From positions 1 to 64,000 of the forward strand of contig NZ_JAFKFW010000011.1 of assembly GCF_017308015.1 (NCBI RefSeq): 64,000 nucleotides of DNA, in the 5' to 3' direction. The translations under genes were made by a program, and so were the position numbers. Under the pieces are notes generated by a model that was not told where the DNA came from, did not search any database, and saw only the letters and a list, made by a program, of their open reading frames with translations. Numbering within the stretch: position 1 is the stretch's first letter; each line of letters starts with the position of its first letter. Of this stretch, positions 8,896-17,848 are shown piece by piece. This DNA comes from Allobosea sp. GTDB taxonomy: Bacteria > Pseudomonadota > Alphaproteobacteria > Rhizobiales > Beijerinckiaceae.

Positions 8896-9714
8896 ATGAC
8901 CGACACCCTCTCCCAGGTCCGTACGACCGATCCGGATCATCTCGCCGCCGGCGCCCCGCTCGTCCTCGCCCAGAAGGTGGAGAAGCATTTCGGCCCGCTC
9001 AAGGTGCTGAAGGGCATCGACATCGCCGTCCCGAAGGGGGAGGTGCTCTGCATCATCGGCCCTTCCGGATCGGGCAAGAGCACCTTCCTGCGCTGCATCA
9101 ACCAGCTCGAACGCATCGATGGCGGCGCGCTCTGGGTCTCCGGCGAGCGCGTCGGCTATCATCGCGAAGGCAATAGGCTCTACGAGCTCGACGACAAGGC
9201 CATCGCCCGCCAGCGCCGCTCGATCGGCATGGTGTTCCAGCGTTTCAACCTGTTCCCGCATCTGACCGCCCTGCAGAACATCATCGAGGGGCCGGTTCAG
9301 GTGCTTCGCGAGCCGGCCGCGGATGCGACGGCGCGGGCGCTGTCTCTGCTGGAGCGCGTCGGTCTCGCCGACAAGCGCGATGCCTATCCCTCACAGCTCT
9401 CCGGCGGCCAGCAGCAGCGCGTCGCCATCGCCCGTTCGCTCGCCATGCGGCCCGAACTGTTGCTCTTCGACGAGCCGACCTCGGCGCTGGACCCGGAACT
9501 GGTTTCTGAGGTGCTGAAGGTGATGCGCGATCTCGCCGAGACCGGCATGACCATGATCTGCGTCACCCATGAGCTCGGTTTCGCCAGGGATGTCGGCCGC
9601 CGTGTCGCCTTCATGGACCAGGGTCAGATCGTTGAGATCGGCGACCCGTGCATCGTGCTGTCCGATCCCAGGGAGGCGCGCACCCGCGCCTTCATCAACG
9701 CCGTCCGTCACTGA
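8896..9714 (+). CDS. Amino acid ABC transporter ATP-binding protein (GlnQ/HisP type)
   Basis: A 272-residue ATPase. Walker A GPSGSGKS is at 55-62, the Q-loop follows in [13 protein letters not shown], the signature is LSGGQQQR, and Walker B LLLFDEP precedes the TSALDPE D-loop. About 20 extra N-terminal residues precede the usual start of the family. It energises the permease encoded just upstream. The second binding-protein gene begins 18 bases after its stop, with an SD-like AAGGGGAAC. Confidence 0.93.
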   Translation: MTDTLSQVRTTDPDHLAAGAPLVLAQKVEKHFGPLKVLKGIDIAVPKGEVLCIIGPSGSGKSTFLRCINQLERIDGGALWVSGERVGYHREGNRLYELDDKAIARQRRSIGMVFQRFNLFPHLTALQNIIEGPVQVLREPAADATARALSLLERVGLADKRDAYPSQLSGGQQQRVAIARSLAMRPELLLFDEPTSALDPELVSEVLKVMRDLAETGMTMICVTHELGFARDVGRRVAFMDQGQIVEIGDPCIVLSDPREARTRAFINAVRH

Positions 9715-9732
9715 TCAAAGAAGGGGAACGCC

Positions 9733-10575
9733 ATGTCGAAGACATCCATCCTGCTCGGCCTGACCGCCATCGCGCTCTGCGCCACCGCCGGCTTCGCCCA
9801 GGCCCAGAGCCTGCCGGCGCGCATCCTGGAGAAGAAGACGCTCTCCGTCGCCAACGTGCCGAACTATCCGCCGCTGGAATTCAAGGACCCCAAGACCGGC
9901 ACGCTGACCGGTCTCGACATCGATCTCGGCAATGCGATCGCCCAGAAGCTTGGCATCGCCATCAAGTGGGAGGAGATCAGCTTCGAGGGCATGGTCCCGG
10001 CGCTGACCACCGGGCGCGTCGACATGATCCTGTCCGGCATGAGCGATCTGCCGAGCCGGCGCGAAACCCTCGATTTCGTCGATTATCTCGCCTCGGGCGC
10101 CCAGTTCTACACCAATGCCGACCGCAAGGACGAGTTCAAGGACCTCGCCGCGCTTTGCGGCAAGAAGGTCGGCGCAAGCCGCCGCACCTCCTTCCCGAAG
10201 GAGATGGAAACCTGGAGCAAGGCGAATTGCGAGGCCAAGGGCAAGCCGGCCATGCAGATCGTCGGCACGGAAGGCTCGGCCGATGCCCGCACGCAGTTGC
10301 GCCAGAAGCGCCTCGATGCCGCCGTGCAGGGCAGCGAGACCTTGCCCTACCTGATGAACCAGGAGCCCGGTGTCTATGCCATCCTCGGGGCGCCCTTCAC
10401 CACTGTCTATCAGGGCCTGGCCTTCGCCAAGAAGGACACTGAACTGCGCGACGCTGTCGCCAAGGCGTTCGCCACGATGCTGGCCGACGGCACCTATGCT
10501 GCCGTGCTGAAGAAATGGGAACTCGGCGAGGCCAAGGTCGACAAGCTGATGATCAACGGCGAAGCCAAGAACTGA
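9733..10575 (+). CDS. Amino acid ABC transporter substrate-binding protein (second of two)
   Basis: A 280-residue SBP_bac_3 protein with a Sec signal peptide at about 1-25 (cleavage after AQA). It parallels the protein at 6101 closely: NVPNYPPLEFKDPKTG against ETTYPPMAFKDPKTN, and GRVDMILSGMSDLPSRR against GRIDMIGTAISDLPSRR. The two are therefore paralogues, probably from duplication, serving one permease. The gene ends the importer part of the operon, and a strong hairpin with a T-tract lies 25 bases after the stop. Confidence 0.9.
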   Translation: MSKTSILLGLTAIALCATAGFAQAQSLPARILEKKTLSVANVPNYPPLEFKDPKTGTLTGLDIDLGNAIAQKLGIAIKWEEISFEGMVPALTTGRVDMILSGMSDLPSRRETLDFVDYLASGAQFYTNADRKDEFKDLAALCGKKVGASRRTSFPKEMETWSKANCEAKGKPAMQIVGTEGSADARTQLRQKRLDAAVQGSETLPYLMNQEPGVYAILGAPFTTVYQGLAFAKKDTELRDAVAKAFATMLADGTYAAVLKKWELGEAKVDKLMINGEAKN

Positions 10576-10600
10576 TCGCGCCCGTAACCTGCATCCATTC

Positions 10601-10631
10601 CGCCCCGGCCATCCGGCAGGGGCGCTTTTTC
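10601..10631 (+). terminator. Rho-independent terminator or attenuator after the importer genes
   Basis: A GC-rich stem CGCCCC...GGGGCG with an inner GCC/GGC extension and an ATCC loop is followed directly by CTTTTT. It lies between the second binding protein and the deacetylase-fold gene that starts 16 bases later on the same strand. It may end most transcripts of the importer and let a fraction read on into the hydrolase genes. Confidence 0.75.
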
Positions 10632-10646
10632 TGAAAGACGCCTCTC

Positions 10647-11519
10647 ATGCTGACCGACTTCCCTCACCGGATCGCCAACCCCTCCGACCCGGCACCTGAC
10701 TATCCCTGGCCGGCCGGCTATCGCTGCGCCGTGTTCCCGGCCTTCGACGTCGATGCCGAGACGGCCTGGCTGCAGTACGACGCCAAGAACACCGACCGGC
10801 TGGTGACGCTGTCCTTCGGCGGCTACGAGGAGCGGGTCGGCGTGCCGAAGATCCTGGAGCAGCTCCGCCATCAGGAGATCAAGGCGACCTTCTTCATTCC
10901 GGGCTGGGTCGTCGAGGTTCACCCTGCAATGTGCGAAGCCATCGTCAAGGACGGGCACGAGGTCGGCCATCACGGCTATTCGCACAAGCGCCCCGATCCC
11001 GACGACTTCACCGTCGACAAGGAGGAGATCGACAAGACGCTCGACATCTTCAAGCGCATCCTCGGCGTAACGCCGGTCGGCTACCGCGCGCCCTCGGGCG
11101 AGAACTATGACGAACTGCTCGGCTATCTCCGCGATAAGGGCATCCTCTATTCCTCCTCCTTCCGCGACGACATCCGGCCCTATCGCCACAAGCTGCGCGA
11201 CGGCTCGAAAGGCCCGATCGAGTTGCCGGTGGACATGTATTTCGACGACTGGCTCTACGGCCTGTCGCAGCGCTTCTCGCCGCGCCCGATGTTCCCGAAG
11301 GAGCATGTGCTCTCGATCTGGAACGATGAACTCGACCAGCTCCGCGAATGGGGCGGCCTCGTCTCGATGGTGATGCACCCGCAGGTCTCGGGCCGGCCGA
11401 TGCGGATCGGCATCATGCGCGAATTCCTGGCACGGGCGCGCGGGTTCGGCGACGTCTGGATCGCGACCGGTCAGCAGATCGCCGAACATTTCCTCGCGCA
11501 GGAGAAGAAGGCGGGTTGA
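10647..11519 (+). CDS. Polysaccharide-deacetylase-fold hydrolase (PuuE / cyclic-imidase-like)
   Basis: A 290-residue cytoplasmic NodB-fold protein without a signal peptide. The metal-site motifs are FDVDAE (D34, D36) and HGYSH (H109, H113), and YRAPSGE follows. This arrangement fits the HpPgdA/PuuE branch, whose members include peptidoglycan deacetylases, the allantoinase PuuE and cyclic imide hydrolases. With no secretion signal and with an amino acid importer, hydantoinase and carbamoylase genes nearby, hydrolysis of a small cyclic amide is more likely than polysaccharide deacetylation. That is inference. The SD before the ATG is weak (GAAAGACGCC). Confidence 0.8.
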   Translation: MLTDFPHRIANPSDPAPDYPWPAGYRCAVFPAFDVDAETAWLQYDAKNTDRLVTLSFGGYEERVGVPKILEQLRHQEIKATFFIPGWVVEVHPAMCEAIVKDGHEVGHHGYSHKRPDPDDFTVDKEEIDKTLDIFKRILGVTPVGYRAPSGENYDELLGYLRDKGILYSSSFRDDIRPYRHKLRDGSKGPIELPVDMYFDDWLYGLSQRFSPRPMFPKEHVLSIWNDELDQLREWGGLVSMVMHPQVSGRPMRIGIMREFLARARGFGDVWIATGQQIAEHFLAQEKKAG

Positions 11520-11550
11520 GCGCATCCGTGTAACCTCTTCCGGGCAACCG

Positions 11551-11646
11551 CCGTCATTCCCGGGCTTGACCCGAGAATCTCAGCTCGACAGAGGTGTCCG
11601 GACCTCCACGTCACGAGATGCACGGGTCAAACCCGGGCATGATGCA
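11551..11646. repeat. Imperfect palindromic intergenic repeat (copy A)
   Basis: Two arms of about 30 bases face each other. The left contains CATTCCCGGGCTTGACCCG and the right contains CGGGTCAAACCCGGGCATGA. They lie in the 157-base gap before the amidohydrolase gene. The same CCCGGGCTTGACCCG core occurs at 49307. The element resembles dispersed palindromic repeats seen between genes in Rhizobiales. Confidence 0.7.
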
Positions 11647-11676
11647 CTTTCCGGCTTCCAACGTCACGAGATCGCC

Positions 11677-13107
11677 ATGACTACCCGCATCCGCAACGCC
11701 GACATCGTCATCGCTTATGACGGGGCCGCTGACGACCATGTCTATCGCCGCAATCTCGATGTCGTCTTCGACGCCAGCGGCATCCTCCATCTCGGCGACG
11801 GTTTCACGGGCGAGGTTGCGCGCGAAATCGACGGCAAGGGCTTCATGGTCATGCCGGGTCTCGTCGACATCCATTCCCACCCGTCGAGCGAGCCCGGCAA
11901 CAAGGGCATGACCGACGAGGTCGGCACGCCCAAACTCTATAATTCCTCGCTCTACGAATTCCTCTGGCTCTTCCGCGCCGATGCCGAGGGCATCCCGCAC
12001 CTCAATCACGTTGCCTGGTCGGAACTGCTGATGTCCGGCACGACCACGCTGGTCGACGTCTCCTTCCCGAGCGAGGGCTGGGTCGATCGCGCGGCGGCAA
12101 GCGGCCTGCGCATGGTAATGGCGCCGATGTATCGCAATGGCCGCTGGTTCACCCGCAACGGCTATACGGTCGAGTACGAACTCGACGACGCGGCCGGCCG
12201 CAAGGCGATGGAAGATGCCTTCAAGGTCATCGACGCCGCTCTGGCGCATGAATCCGGCCGGCTCTCCGGCATGGCCTGCCCGGCCCAGATCGACACCTGC
12301 ACGGAAGAGCTGTTCCGCGCCTCTATCGCGGCTGCCTCCGAGCGGAATATCCCGATCCAGACCCACGCCGCCCAGTCGATCAGCGAATTCCACGAGATGG
12401 TCCGTCGCAGCGGGCTCTCCCCGGTGCAGTGGCTGGACAGCATCGGCTTCCTCGGGCCGAACGCCTCGATCGCCCATGCGATCTTCCTCGACGACCACCC
12501 CTGGGTGCGCTGGCCGACCCGTACCGATCTCGCCCGTCTGGCCGAGACCGGCACCTCGGTCGCGCATTGCCCGACCGTCTTCGGCCGCCGAGGCGTCACC
12601 TTGCGCGATCTCGGTCGCTATCTGAAGGCCGGCGTCAATATCGGCATCGGGACCGACACCTTTCCGCACAACATGCTGGAGGAATTGCGCCATGCCGGGG
12701 TTTTCGCCCGCATTACCGGCGAGAACCATGCCGTGGTGACGACCGGACAGGTCTTCCGCGCCGCGACTTTGGGCGGGGCGAAGCTGCTCGGCCGCGACGA
12801 TATCGGCCGGCTGGCCAAGGGGGCCCAGGCCGACCTCGTCATGATCGACCTGACCCATCCGATGATGCGCCCGACACGTGACCCGCTGAAAAGCCTGGTC
12901 AATGCGGCTGCCGACCGCGCCGTCGCCCATGTCTTCGTGCAGGGCAGGCAGGTTGTCGCCGACGGCAAGGTCCTGACCATGGACTATCAGGCTGCGTCCG
13001 ATGGAATGGAGCAGGCGCAAAGGCGTGCGCTCGCCAAGGCCTCCTCGCTCGACTGGGCCGGGCGCTCGGTCGACGAGCTTGCGCCGCCGAGCCTGCGCTG
13101 GGCCTGA
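11677..13107 (+). CDS. Amidohydrolase family protein (guanine deaminase / TrzA-AtzA-like)
   Basis: A 476-residue metal-dependent hydrolase of the cytosine/guanine deaminase-like branch. The metal ligands are visible as DIHSHP (H66, H68), QTHAAQS, a HAIFLDD histidine segment and GIGTDT. It should deaminate or dechlorinate a ring or hydrolyse an amide in the cytoplasm. I chose the ATG at 11677 because the frame upstream runs through a palindromic repeat. It sits between the deacetylase-fold hydrolase and a LysR regulator gene that begins 58 bases after it. Confidence 0.85.
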   Translation: MTTRIRNADIVIAYDGAADDHVYRRNLDVVFDASGILHLGDGFTGEVAREIDGKGFMVMPGLVDIHSHPSSEPGNKGMTDEVGTPKLYNSSLYEFLWLFRADAEGIPHLNHVAWSELLMSGTTTLVDVSFPSEGWVDRAAASGLRMVMAPMYRNGRWFTRNGYTVEYELDDAAGRKAMEDAFKVIDAALAHESGRLSGMACPAQIDTCTEELFRASIAAASERNIPIQTHAAQSISEFHEMVRRSGLSPVQWLDSIGFLGPNASIAHAIFLDDHPWVRWPTRTDLARLAETGTSVAHCPTVFGRRGVTLRDLGRYLKAGVNIGIGTDTFPHNMLEELRHAGVFARITGENHAVVTTGQVFRAATLGGAKLLGRDDIGRLAKGAQADLVMIDLTHPMMRPTRDPLKSLVNAAADRAVAHVFVQGRQVVADGKVLTMDYQAASDGMEQAQRRALAKASSLDWAGRSVDELAPPSLRWA

Positions 13108-13129
13108 GACTGGCCTATGATTTGCTGAA

Positions 13130-13155
13130 CGAATAGAGTTGGCCTGCTCTATTCG
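13130..13155 (+). promoter_or_regulatory. Perfect 9-bp inverted repeat just upstream of the lysR start
   Basis: CGAATAGAG and CTCTATTCG are exact reverse complements separated by 8 bases. The repeat ends 10 bases before the ATG of the LysR gene and abuts the GGGA that should act as SD. It can be an autoregulatory operator, or an RNA hairpin controlling translation of lysR. There is no T-tract, so termination is unlikely. Confidence 0.65.
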
Positions 13156-13165
13156 GGATGCTCCT

Positions 13166-14071
13166 ATGAACCTTCGCCAGATCGAACTTCTGCGCGCCGT
13201 CGTCCGTTGCGAGACGACGGTGCGCGCCGCGCAGGAATTGGGACTGTCGCAGCCGGCCGTCAGCAACGCGATCAAGCATCTCGAGAGCCAGGTCGGTTTC
13301 CCGCTGTTCGAGCGCGTCAACAACCGCCTCTTCCCGACGGCCGAGGCGCGCGCGCTCTACAAGGATTCGGAGCCGATCTTCGCCCTGCACGCCGCCTTCG
13401 AGGCAAGGGTGCAGGACATCAAGGAGAATCGCGCCGGCCATATCCGCATCATCGCGACGCCCCCGCTCGGCTATGGCGTCCTGCCCGCAGCGCTGCGCAA
13501 TTTCCTCGTCAAGCGGCCGAAGGTGCGGGTTTCCTTCGATATCCGGCGTTTCGAGCATGTCGTGGAGAGCGTCGAGAACGGTACCGCAGAACTCGGCTTC
13601 GTCATGGGGCTGGACGACGATCGCGGGCTCGATGCCGAAACCTTCTTCGCCGGCAACATGGTCTGCGTCATGCGTCCCGAGCATCCGCTCGCGGTCAAGG
13701 CGACGGTCACGCCCGAGGATCTGCGCGAAGCACCCTATATCGCCCTCGAACAGGGAACCCGCATGGGGACCATCGTCCGCCGGGCCTTCGCCCAGGCCGA
13801 TGTGCCGTTCCGCTTCTCCGTCGAGGTCCGCTACTGCAACACGGCCTGCGTGCTGGCGGAAAGTGGCGTCGGCGTCGCCGTGGTCGATCCGTTGTCCCCG
13901 GTTTTCAGTGGCCATTACGACCTTGCCATCCGCCCGTTCGCCCCGGCTTCGGAGGTCCGGGCCTCGGCCGTCCGCTCGCGCAAGCGTCCGATCTCGCGTG
14001 CGGCGGACGCCTTCCTGCGCGAGGTCCGGCTCGTCGCCGCGGAAACGGCCGCAAAGCTTGGCGCCGGCTGA
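13166..14071 (+). CDS. LysR-family transcriptional regulator
   Basis: A 301-residue LysR-type regulator: an N-terminal winged helix-turn-helix at about 1-60 (MNLRQIELLRAVV, then AAQELGLSQPAVSNAIKHLE) and a periplasmic-binding-like effector domain from about 90. The start at ATG 13166 gives the canonical LysR N-terminus. It is flanked on the same strand by an amidohydrolase and an N-carbamoyl amino acid hydrolase, and is the only regulator gene between 6 and 19 kb, so it probably controls this cluster. A perfect inverted repeat lies in its leader. Confidence 0.92.
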   Translation: MNLRQIELLRAVVRCETTVRAAQELGLSQPAVSNAIKHLESQVGFPLFERVNNRLFPTAEARALYKDSEPIFALHAAFEARVQDIKENRAGHIRIIATPPLGYGVLPAALRNFLVKRPKVRVSFDIRRFEHVVESVENGTAELGFVMGLDDDRGLDAETFFAGNMVCVMRPEHPLAVKATVTPEDLREAPYIALEQGTRMGTIVRRAFAQADVPFRFSVEVRYCNTACVLAESGVGVAVVDPLSPVFSGHYDLAIRPFAPASEVRASAVRSRKRPISRAADAFLREVRLVAAETAAKLGAG

Positions 14072-14267
14072 AGTCGGCAGCGCTATTCAGCTTGCGAATG
14101 TCGCCCCGGAAATCCGCATAGATGGCGCCATTGTCCGGCCGGACCGGCTGGCCCAAAGTTCTCCGGCTGCCGTCCGGCAGCGCGTATCAAGAGATGAAGC
14201 AGGCTCGATCCACGCACGCCGATCACCGGCACGTGACCGGGCCGCGCCCACACCTGACCGGACCGAG

Positions 14268-15569
14268 ATGACTGCAACAGCCAGGACGCTCCACACCGAC
14301 GCGGCGATCGCCGCGGCCGTCGCCTCCCAGCGCGACTGGGTGGAGGGCCTCTTCGGCCGGCTGGCGACCGGCAGTCGTGATGCCCCTGGCATCACGCGCG
14401 ACACCTATGGCGCCGGCGAGGATTTCGGCCATCGTCTGCTGGCGCAGCATGGCAAGGCATACGGGCTCGCCGTGTCGCGTGATTTCGCGGCCAACACCTA
14501 TGTCACCCTGCCGGGCCGCGACGCCACCGCTCCACGTATCCTGATGGGCTCCCATCTCGACAGCGTGCCGCATGGCGGCAATTTCGACGGCGCGGCGGGT
14601 GTCGTTGCCGGCCTGGTGATCATCGAGACGCTGCGCGCGCTCGGCATCGCGCCGCGCTGCGACGTCACCGCGATGGGCGTGCGAGCTGAGGAGAGCGTCT
14701 GGTTCCAGGTTTCGTATATCGGCAGCCGCTCCGCGCTCGGCACCCTGCCGGATGGGGCTCTCGACGCGAAACGCATCGACGACGGCCGTGTCCTCGCCGC
14801 GAGCATCGATGCGAGCGGCGGCGATTCCGATGCGATCCGCCGGCGTGAGCGCCATCTCGAACCCGCGACGGTCCGGGCTTTTCTCGAAGTTCATATCGAG
14901 CAGGCGCCGAGCCTGGTCGAATCCGGCCTGCCGGTCGCGATCTGTACCGGTGTGCCCGGCAATTTCCGCTATCCCGACGCACATATTGTCGGGCGCCACG
15001 ACCATGTCGGCACGCCCCGCCGCTTCCGCCGCGACGCCGCGATGGCCGGCGCCGATTTTGCCGTGATGCTCGATCGGCTCTGGCAGGACGAGGAGGAAGC
15101 CGGTTTCCCGATGGCCGTCACACTCGGCCGCTTCCACACCGACCCGGCCGTCCATGGCCTGACCACGGTGCCAGGCAGCTTCGCCTTCAGTCTCGACGTG
15201 CGCGCCTATGACCCCGCGGTGCTGGAACGCGTCGAGGCTAGGATGCTGGCCGGTATCCGCGAGATCGAGGCGCGCCGGCATGTCGGCTTCGAACTCGGCG
15301 CGCGCGCCAGCGCCGCCGTAGGCCCGGTCGATCCCGCCATCGTCGCGGGGTTTGAGGCGGCGGCGCAGCGGCAGGGCATCGCGACGATGCCCCTCGGCAG
15401 CCCGGCCTCTCACGATTCCGCGGCCTTTGCTGCAGCCGGCGTTCCTATCGCGATGCTGTTCGTGCGCAACGAGCATGGCAGCCACAATCCGCGGGAAGCG
15501 ATGGGGATCGACGATTTCCTTGCCGCCTGCACCATTCTGGCGGATTGGGTCGTGCGAGAGGTCGCCTGA
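14268..15569 (+). CDS. Zn-dependent N-carbamoyl-L-amino acid / allantoate amidohydrolase
   Basis: A 433-residue M20-fold hydantoinase/carbamoylase-family hydrolase. Metal motifs are GSHLDSVPHGGNFDG, the acidic RAEES segment, and EVHIEQ. Near the C-terminus come SPASHDSAAFA and the conserved HNPREAM. It should release ammonia and CO2 from an N-carbamoyl amino acid or allantoate-like ureide. The ATG at 14268 gives the usual length; the open frame upstream of it overlaps lysR and is not coding. A racemase and a hydantoinase gene follow, completing a classical hydantoin-utilisation trio. Confidence 0.88.
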   Translation: MTATARTLHTDAAIAAAVASQRDWVEGLFGRLATGSRDAPGITRDTYGAGEDFGHRLLAQHGKAYGLAVSRDFAANTYVTLPGRDATAPRILMGSHLDSVPHGGNFDGAAGVVAGLVIIETLRALGIAPRCDVTAMGVRAEESVWFQVSYIGSRSALGTLPDGALDAKRIDDGRVLAASIDASGGDSDAIRRRERHLEPATVRAFLEVHIEQAPSLVESGLPVAICTGVPGNFRYPDAHIVGRHDHVGTPRRFRRDAAMAGADFAVMLDRLWQDEEEAGFPMAVTLGRFHTDPAVHGLTTVPGSFAFSLDVRAYDPAVLERVEARMLAGIREIEARRHVGFELGARASAAVGPVDPAIVAGFEAAAQRQGIATMPLGSPASHDSAAFAAAGVPIAMLFVRNEHGSHNPREAMGIDDFLAACTILADWVVREVA

Positions 15570-15623
15570 ACCGGCAGGCAATGCCATGCTGAACCACAGA
15601 TTCTTCACTTCGGACCCATCGCG

Positions 15624-16283
15624 ATGAATCGCCGCCCCCGCATCCTCGTCATCAATCCCAATTCCAACGAGACGGTCACCGAGGGTTTGCGGCAGGCTCT
15701 GATCCCGCTCGCCTTCGCCGAGGGGCCGGAAATTCTCTGCGAAACCCTGCGCGAGGGGCCGGCCGGCATCGAGACGCAGGAACATGTCGAGAGCGTCACC
15801 CTGCCGCTGCGCCGCCGGGTCGAGGCCGCCAACAATGTCGATGCCTTCGTCATCGCCTGCTATTCCGACCCGGGACTCCATGTCGCCCGCGAAGGCACGG
15901 CCTGTCCTGTTTTCGGCATCGCCGAATGCGGCGTGCTCACCGCCCTGACGCGCGCCGACCGCTTCGGCGTCATTGCGATCAAGTCGCGCTCGATCCCGCG
16001 CCATATCCGCTATCTCCGCCAGATGGGGCTGATGGACCGTCTGGCGGGCGAGCGTCCGCTCGAAATGTCGGTAGCGGAGAGCGCGTCCGGCGAAGGTACG
16101 CTCGAGCGCATGATCGCGGTCGGGCGGGAATTGCGGGATGCGGACGGTGCGGGCGCGGTCGTCATGGGCTGCGCGGGCATGGCGCGCCATCGCCGGCCGC
16201 TGGAAGATGCGCTGGGCATCCCCGTGATCGACCCGACGCAAGCCGCGGTCGCCATGGCGATCGGCACCTTGATGGTGCGTTGA
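15624..16283 (+). CDS. Asp/Glu/hydantoin racemase family protein
   Basis: A 219-residue racemase of the HyuE/allantoin racemase group. The N-terminal INPNSNETVT loop is typical, and the two catalytic cysteines are C79 (IACYSDPG) and C183 (MGCAGM). It would racemise a 5-substituted hydantoin or allantoin so that a stereospecific hydantoinase can act on both forms. It lies between the carbamoylase and hydantoinase genes, with a 15-base gap to the latter that contains the SD-like GAGAAGGACGAGGG. Confidence 0.88.
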   Translation: MNRRPRILVINPNSNETVTEGLRQALIPLAFAEGPEILCETLREGPAGIETQEHVESVTLPLRRRVEAANNVDAFVIACYSDPGLHVAREGTACPVFGIAECGVLTALTRADRFGVIAIKSRSIPRHIRYLRQMGLMDRLAGERPLEMSVAESASGEGTLERMIAVGRELRDADGAGAVVMGCAGMARHRRPLEDALGIPVIDPTQAAVAMAIGTLMVR

Positions 16284-16298
16284 GAAGGACGAGGGCAG

Positions 16299-17780
16299 AT
16301 GACGGCGAACTATGATCTGGTCATTCGCGGCGGCACGGTCGGCAGCGCGACGGGCAGTTTCCGCGCCGATGTCGCGGTCAAGGACGGCAAGATCGCGGCG
16401 CTCGGCCTCGGCCTTGCGCCCGGCGTCCGCGAGATCGACGCGACGGGCAAGCTCGTGCTGCCGGGCGGCATCGATACCCATGCCCATGTCGAGCAGGTTT
16501 CGGCCGGCGGGCTGCTCAATGCCGATACCTTCGAGAGCGCCACGGCCTCTGCCGCTTTCGGTGGCAACACCACGCTGATCTCCTTCGCCGCCCAGCATCG
16601 CGGCCTCGATCTGCGGAAGGTCGTCGACGATTATGCCGCGCTCGCCCGGCGGGGAGCCTTGATCGACTATGCTTTCCATCTCATCGTCGCCAATCCGGAC
16701 GCCAAGACGATCCAGCAGGATCTGCCCGCCCTGATCGGCGAGGGCCATGCCTCGATCAAGGTCTTCATGACCTATGACCTGATCAAGGTCGACGACGAGC
16801 CGCTGCTCGACCTGCTGTTGACGGCCAGGCAGCACCGGGCGCTGGTCTGCGTTCATGCCGAGAATCACGGCATGATCTCCTGGATGGCCAGGAAGCTGGT
16901 GGAGAAGGGCTATGTCGCGCCGAAATACCACGCGATCAGCCATCCTCGCGGCTCGGAGGCTGAGGCCTTCAACCGGCTGATCACGGCGGCCGAACTGCTC
17001 GATGTGGCCATCATGATCTTCCATGTCTCGACCGCCGAGGGCGCGCAGGCTATCCGCGACGCGCGCGGGCGCGGCCTCAAGGTTTTCGCCGAGACCTGCC
17101 CGCAATATCTCTTCCTCACTCGGCACGATCTCGACAGGCCCGGTCTCGAAGGCGCGAAATGGATATGCTCGCCGCCGCCGCGGGAAGAGGCGGATCAGGA
17201 CGCGCTCTGGCAGGCGCTGGCGCTCGGCGATATCCAGACGGTCTCCTCCGATCACGCCCCCTATCGCTTCGACGAGACCGGCAAGCTCTCCGCTGGCCCG
17301 AACCCCAGCTTCAAGCAGATCGCCAGTGGCCTGCCGGGCTTGGAAACGCGGCTGCCTCTGCTTTTCGATGCGCTGGTCTCGCAGGGCCGGCCGGAATTCT
17401 CGGGGCGCGGGCTCGAAGCCTTCGTGAACCTGACGGCGACCGCGCCTGCCGAAATCTACAACCTGCCTGGCAAGGGCGCGCTCAAGCCCGGCTACGATGC
17501 CGATATCGCGATCTGGGATCCCGGCAGGCAAGTGACCATCACCGATGCGGCGATGCATGATCTGACCGGCTTCACGCCCTTCGCGGGCCGCAACGTCACC
17601 GGCTGGCCTGAACATGTTCTCGTCCGCGGGCAGGATGTCGTCAGCGGCGACACGCTGCATGCCGCTCCGGGCTCGGGCCGCTGGCTGGCGCGCACTGGCG
17701 GCCATGCGGCGACCCCCACCGGCCGGCTCGTCGCCGATATGGATCCGCAGCGGAATTTCGGCGCGCGTCTGCTCGACTGA
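16299..17780 (+). CDS. Dihydropyrimidinase / hydantoinase-like amidohydrolase
   Basis: A 493-residue cyclic amidohydrolase. Ligands of the binuclear metal centre are in place: H61 and H63 (DTHAHVE), the carboxylated lysine K154 (SIKVFMTY), H186, H242 and D318 (SSDHAP). This is the D-hydantoinase/dihydropyrimidinase pattern rather than dihydroorotase. It opens a cyclic amide to an N-carbamoyl acid, which the carbamoylase encoded upstream can finish. It closes the hydantoin-type gene trio; the next gene follows after 182 bases. Confidence 0.9.
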   Translation: MTANYDLVIRGGTVGSATGSFRADVAVKDGKIAALGLGLAPGVREIDATGKLVLPGGIDTHAHVEQVSAGGLLNADTFESATASAAFGGNTTLISFAAQHRGLDLRKVVDDYAALARRGALIDYAFHLIVANPDAKTIQQDLPALIGEGHASIKVFMTYDLIKVDDEPLLDLLLTARQHRALVCVHAENHGMISWMARKLVEKGYVAPKYHAISHPRGSEAEAFNRLITAAELLDVAIMIFHVSTAEGAQAIRDARGRGLKVFAETCPQYLFLTRHDLDRPGLEGAKWICSPPPREEADQDALWQALALGDIQTVSSDHAPYRFDETGKLSAGPNPSFKQIASGLPGLETRLPLLFDALVSQGRPEFSGRGLEAFVNLTATAPAEIYNLPGKGALKPGYDADIAIWDPGRQVTITDAAMHDLTGFTPFAGRNVTGWPEHVLVRGQDVVSGDTLHAAPGSGRWLARTGGHAATPTGRLVADMDPQRNFGARLLD

Positions 17781-17848
17781 AGGTCTGGTTGCCGCGGGTA
17801 AAGATGATGAAATTCTTCGGGAGGCGGCCGGGTTGTTCCCGGTATCTA

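Noticed and set aside
13473-14267. N-terminal extension of the carbamoylase frame by 265 codons
   Set aside because: It overlaps the lysR gene in another frame and has no recognisable domain. The ATG at 14268 gives the normal family length.
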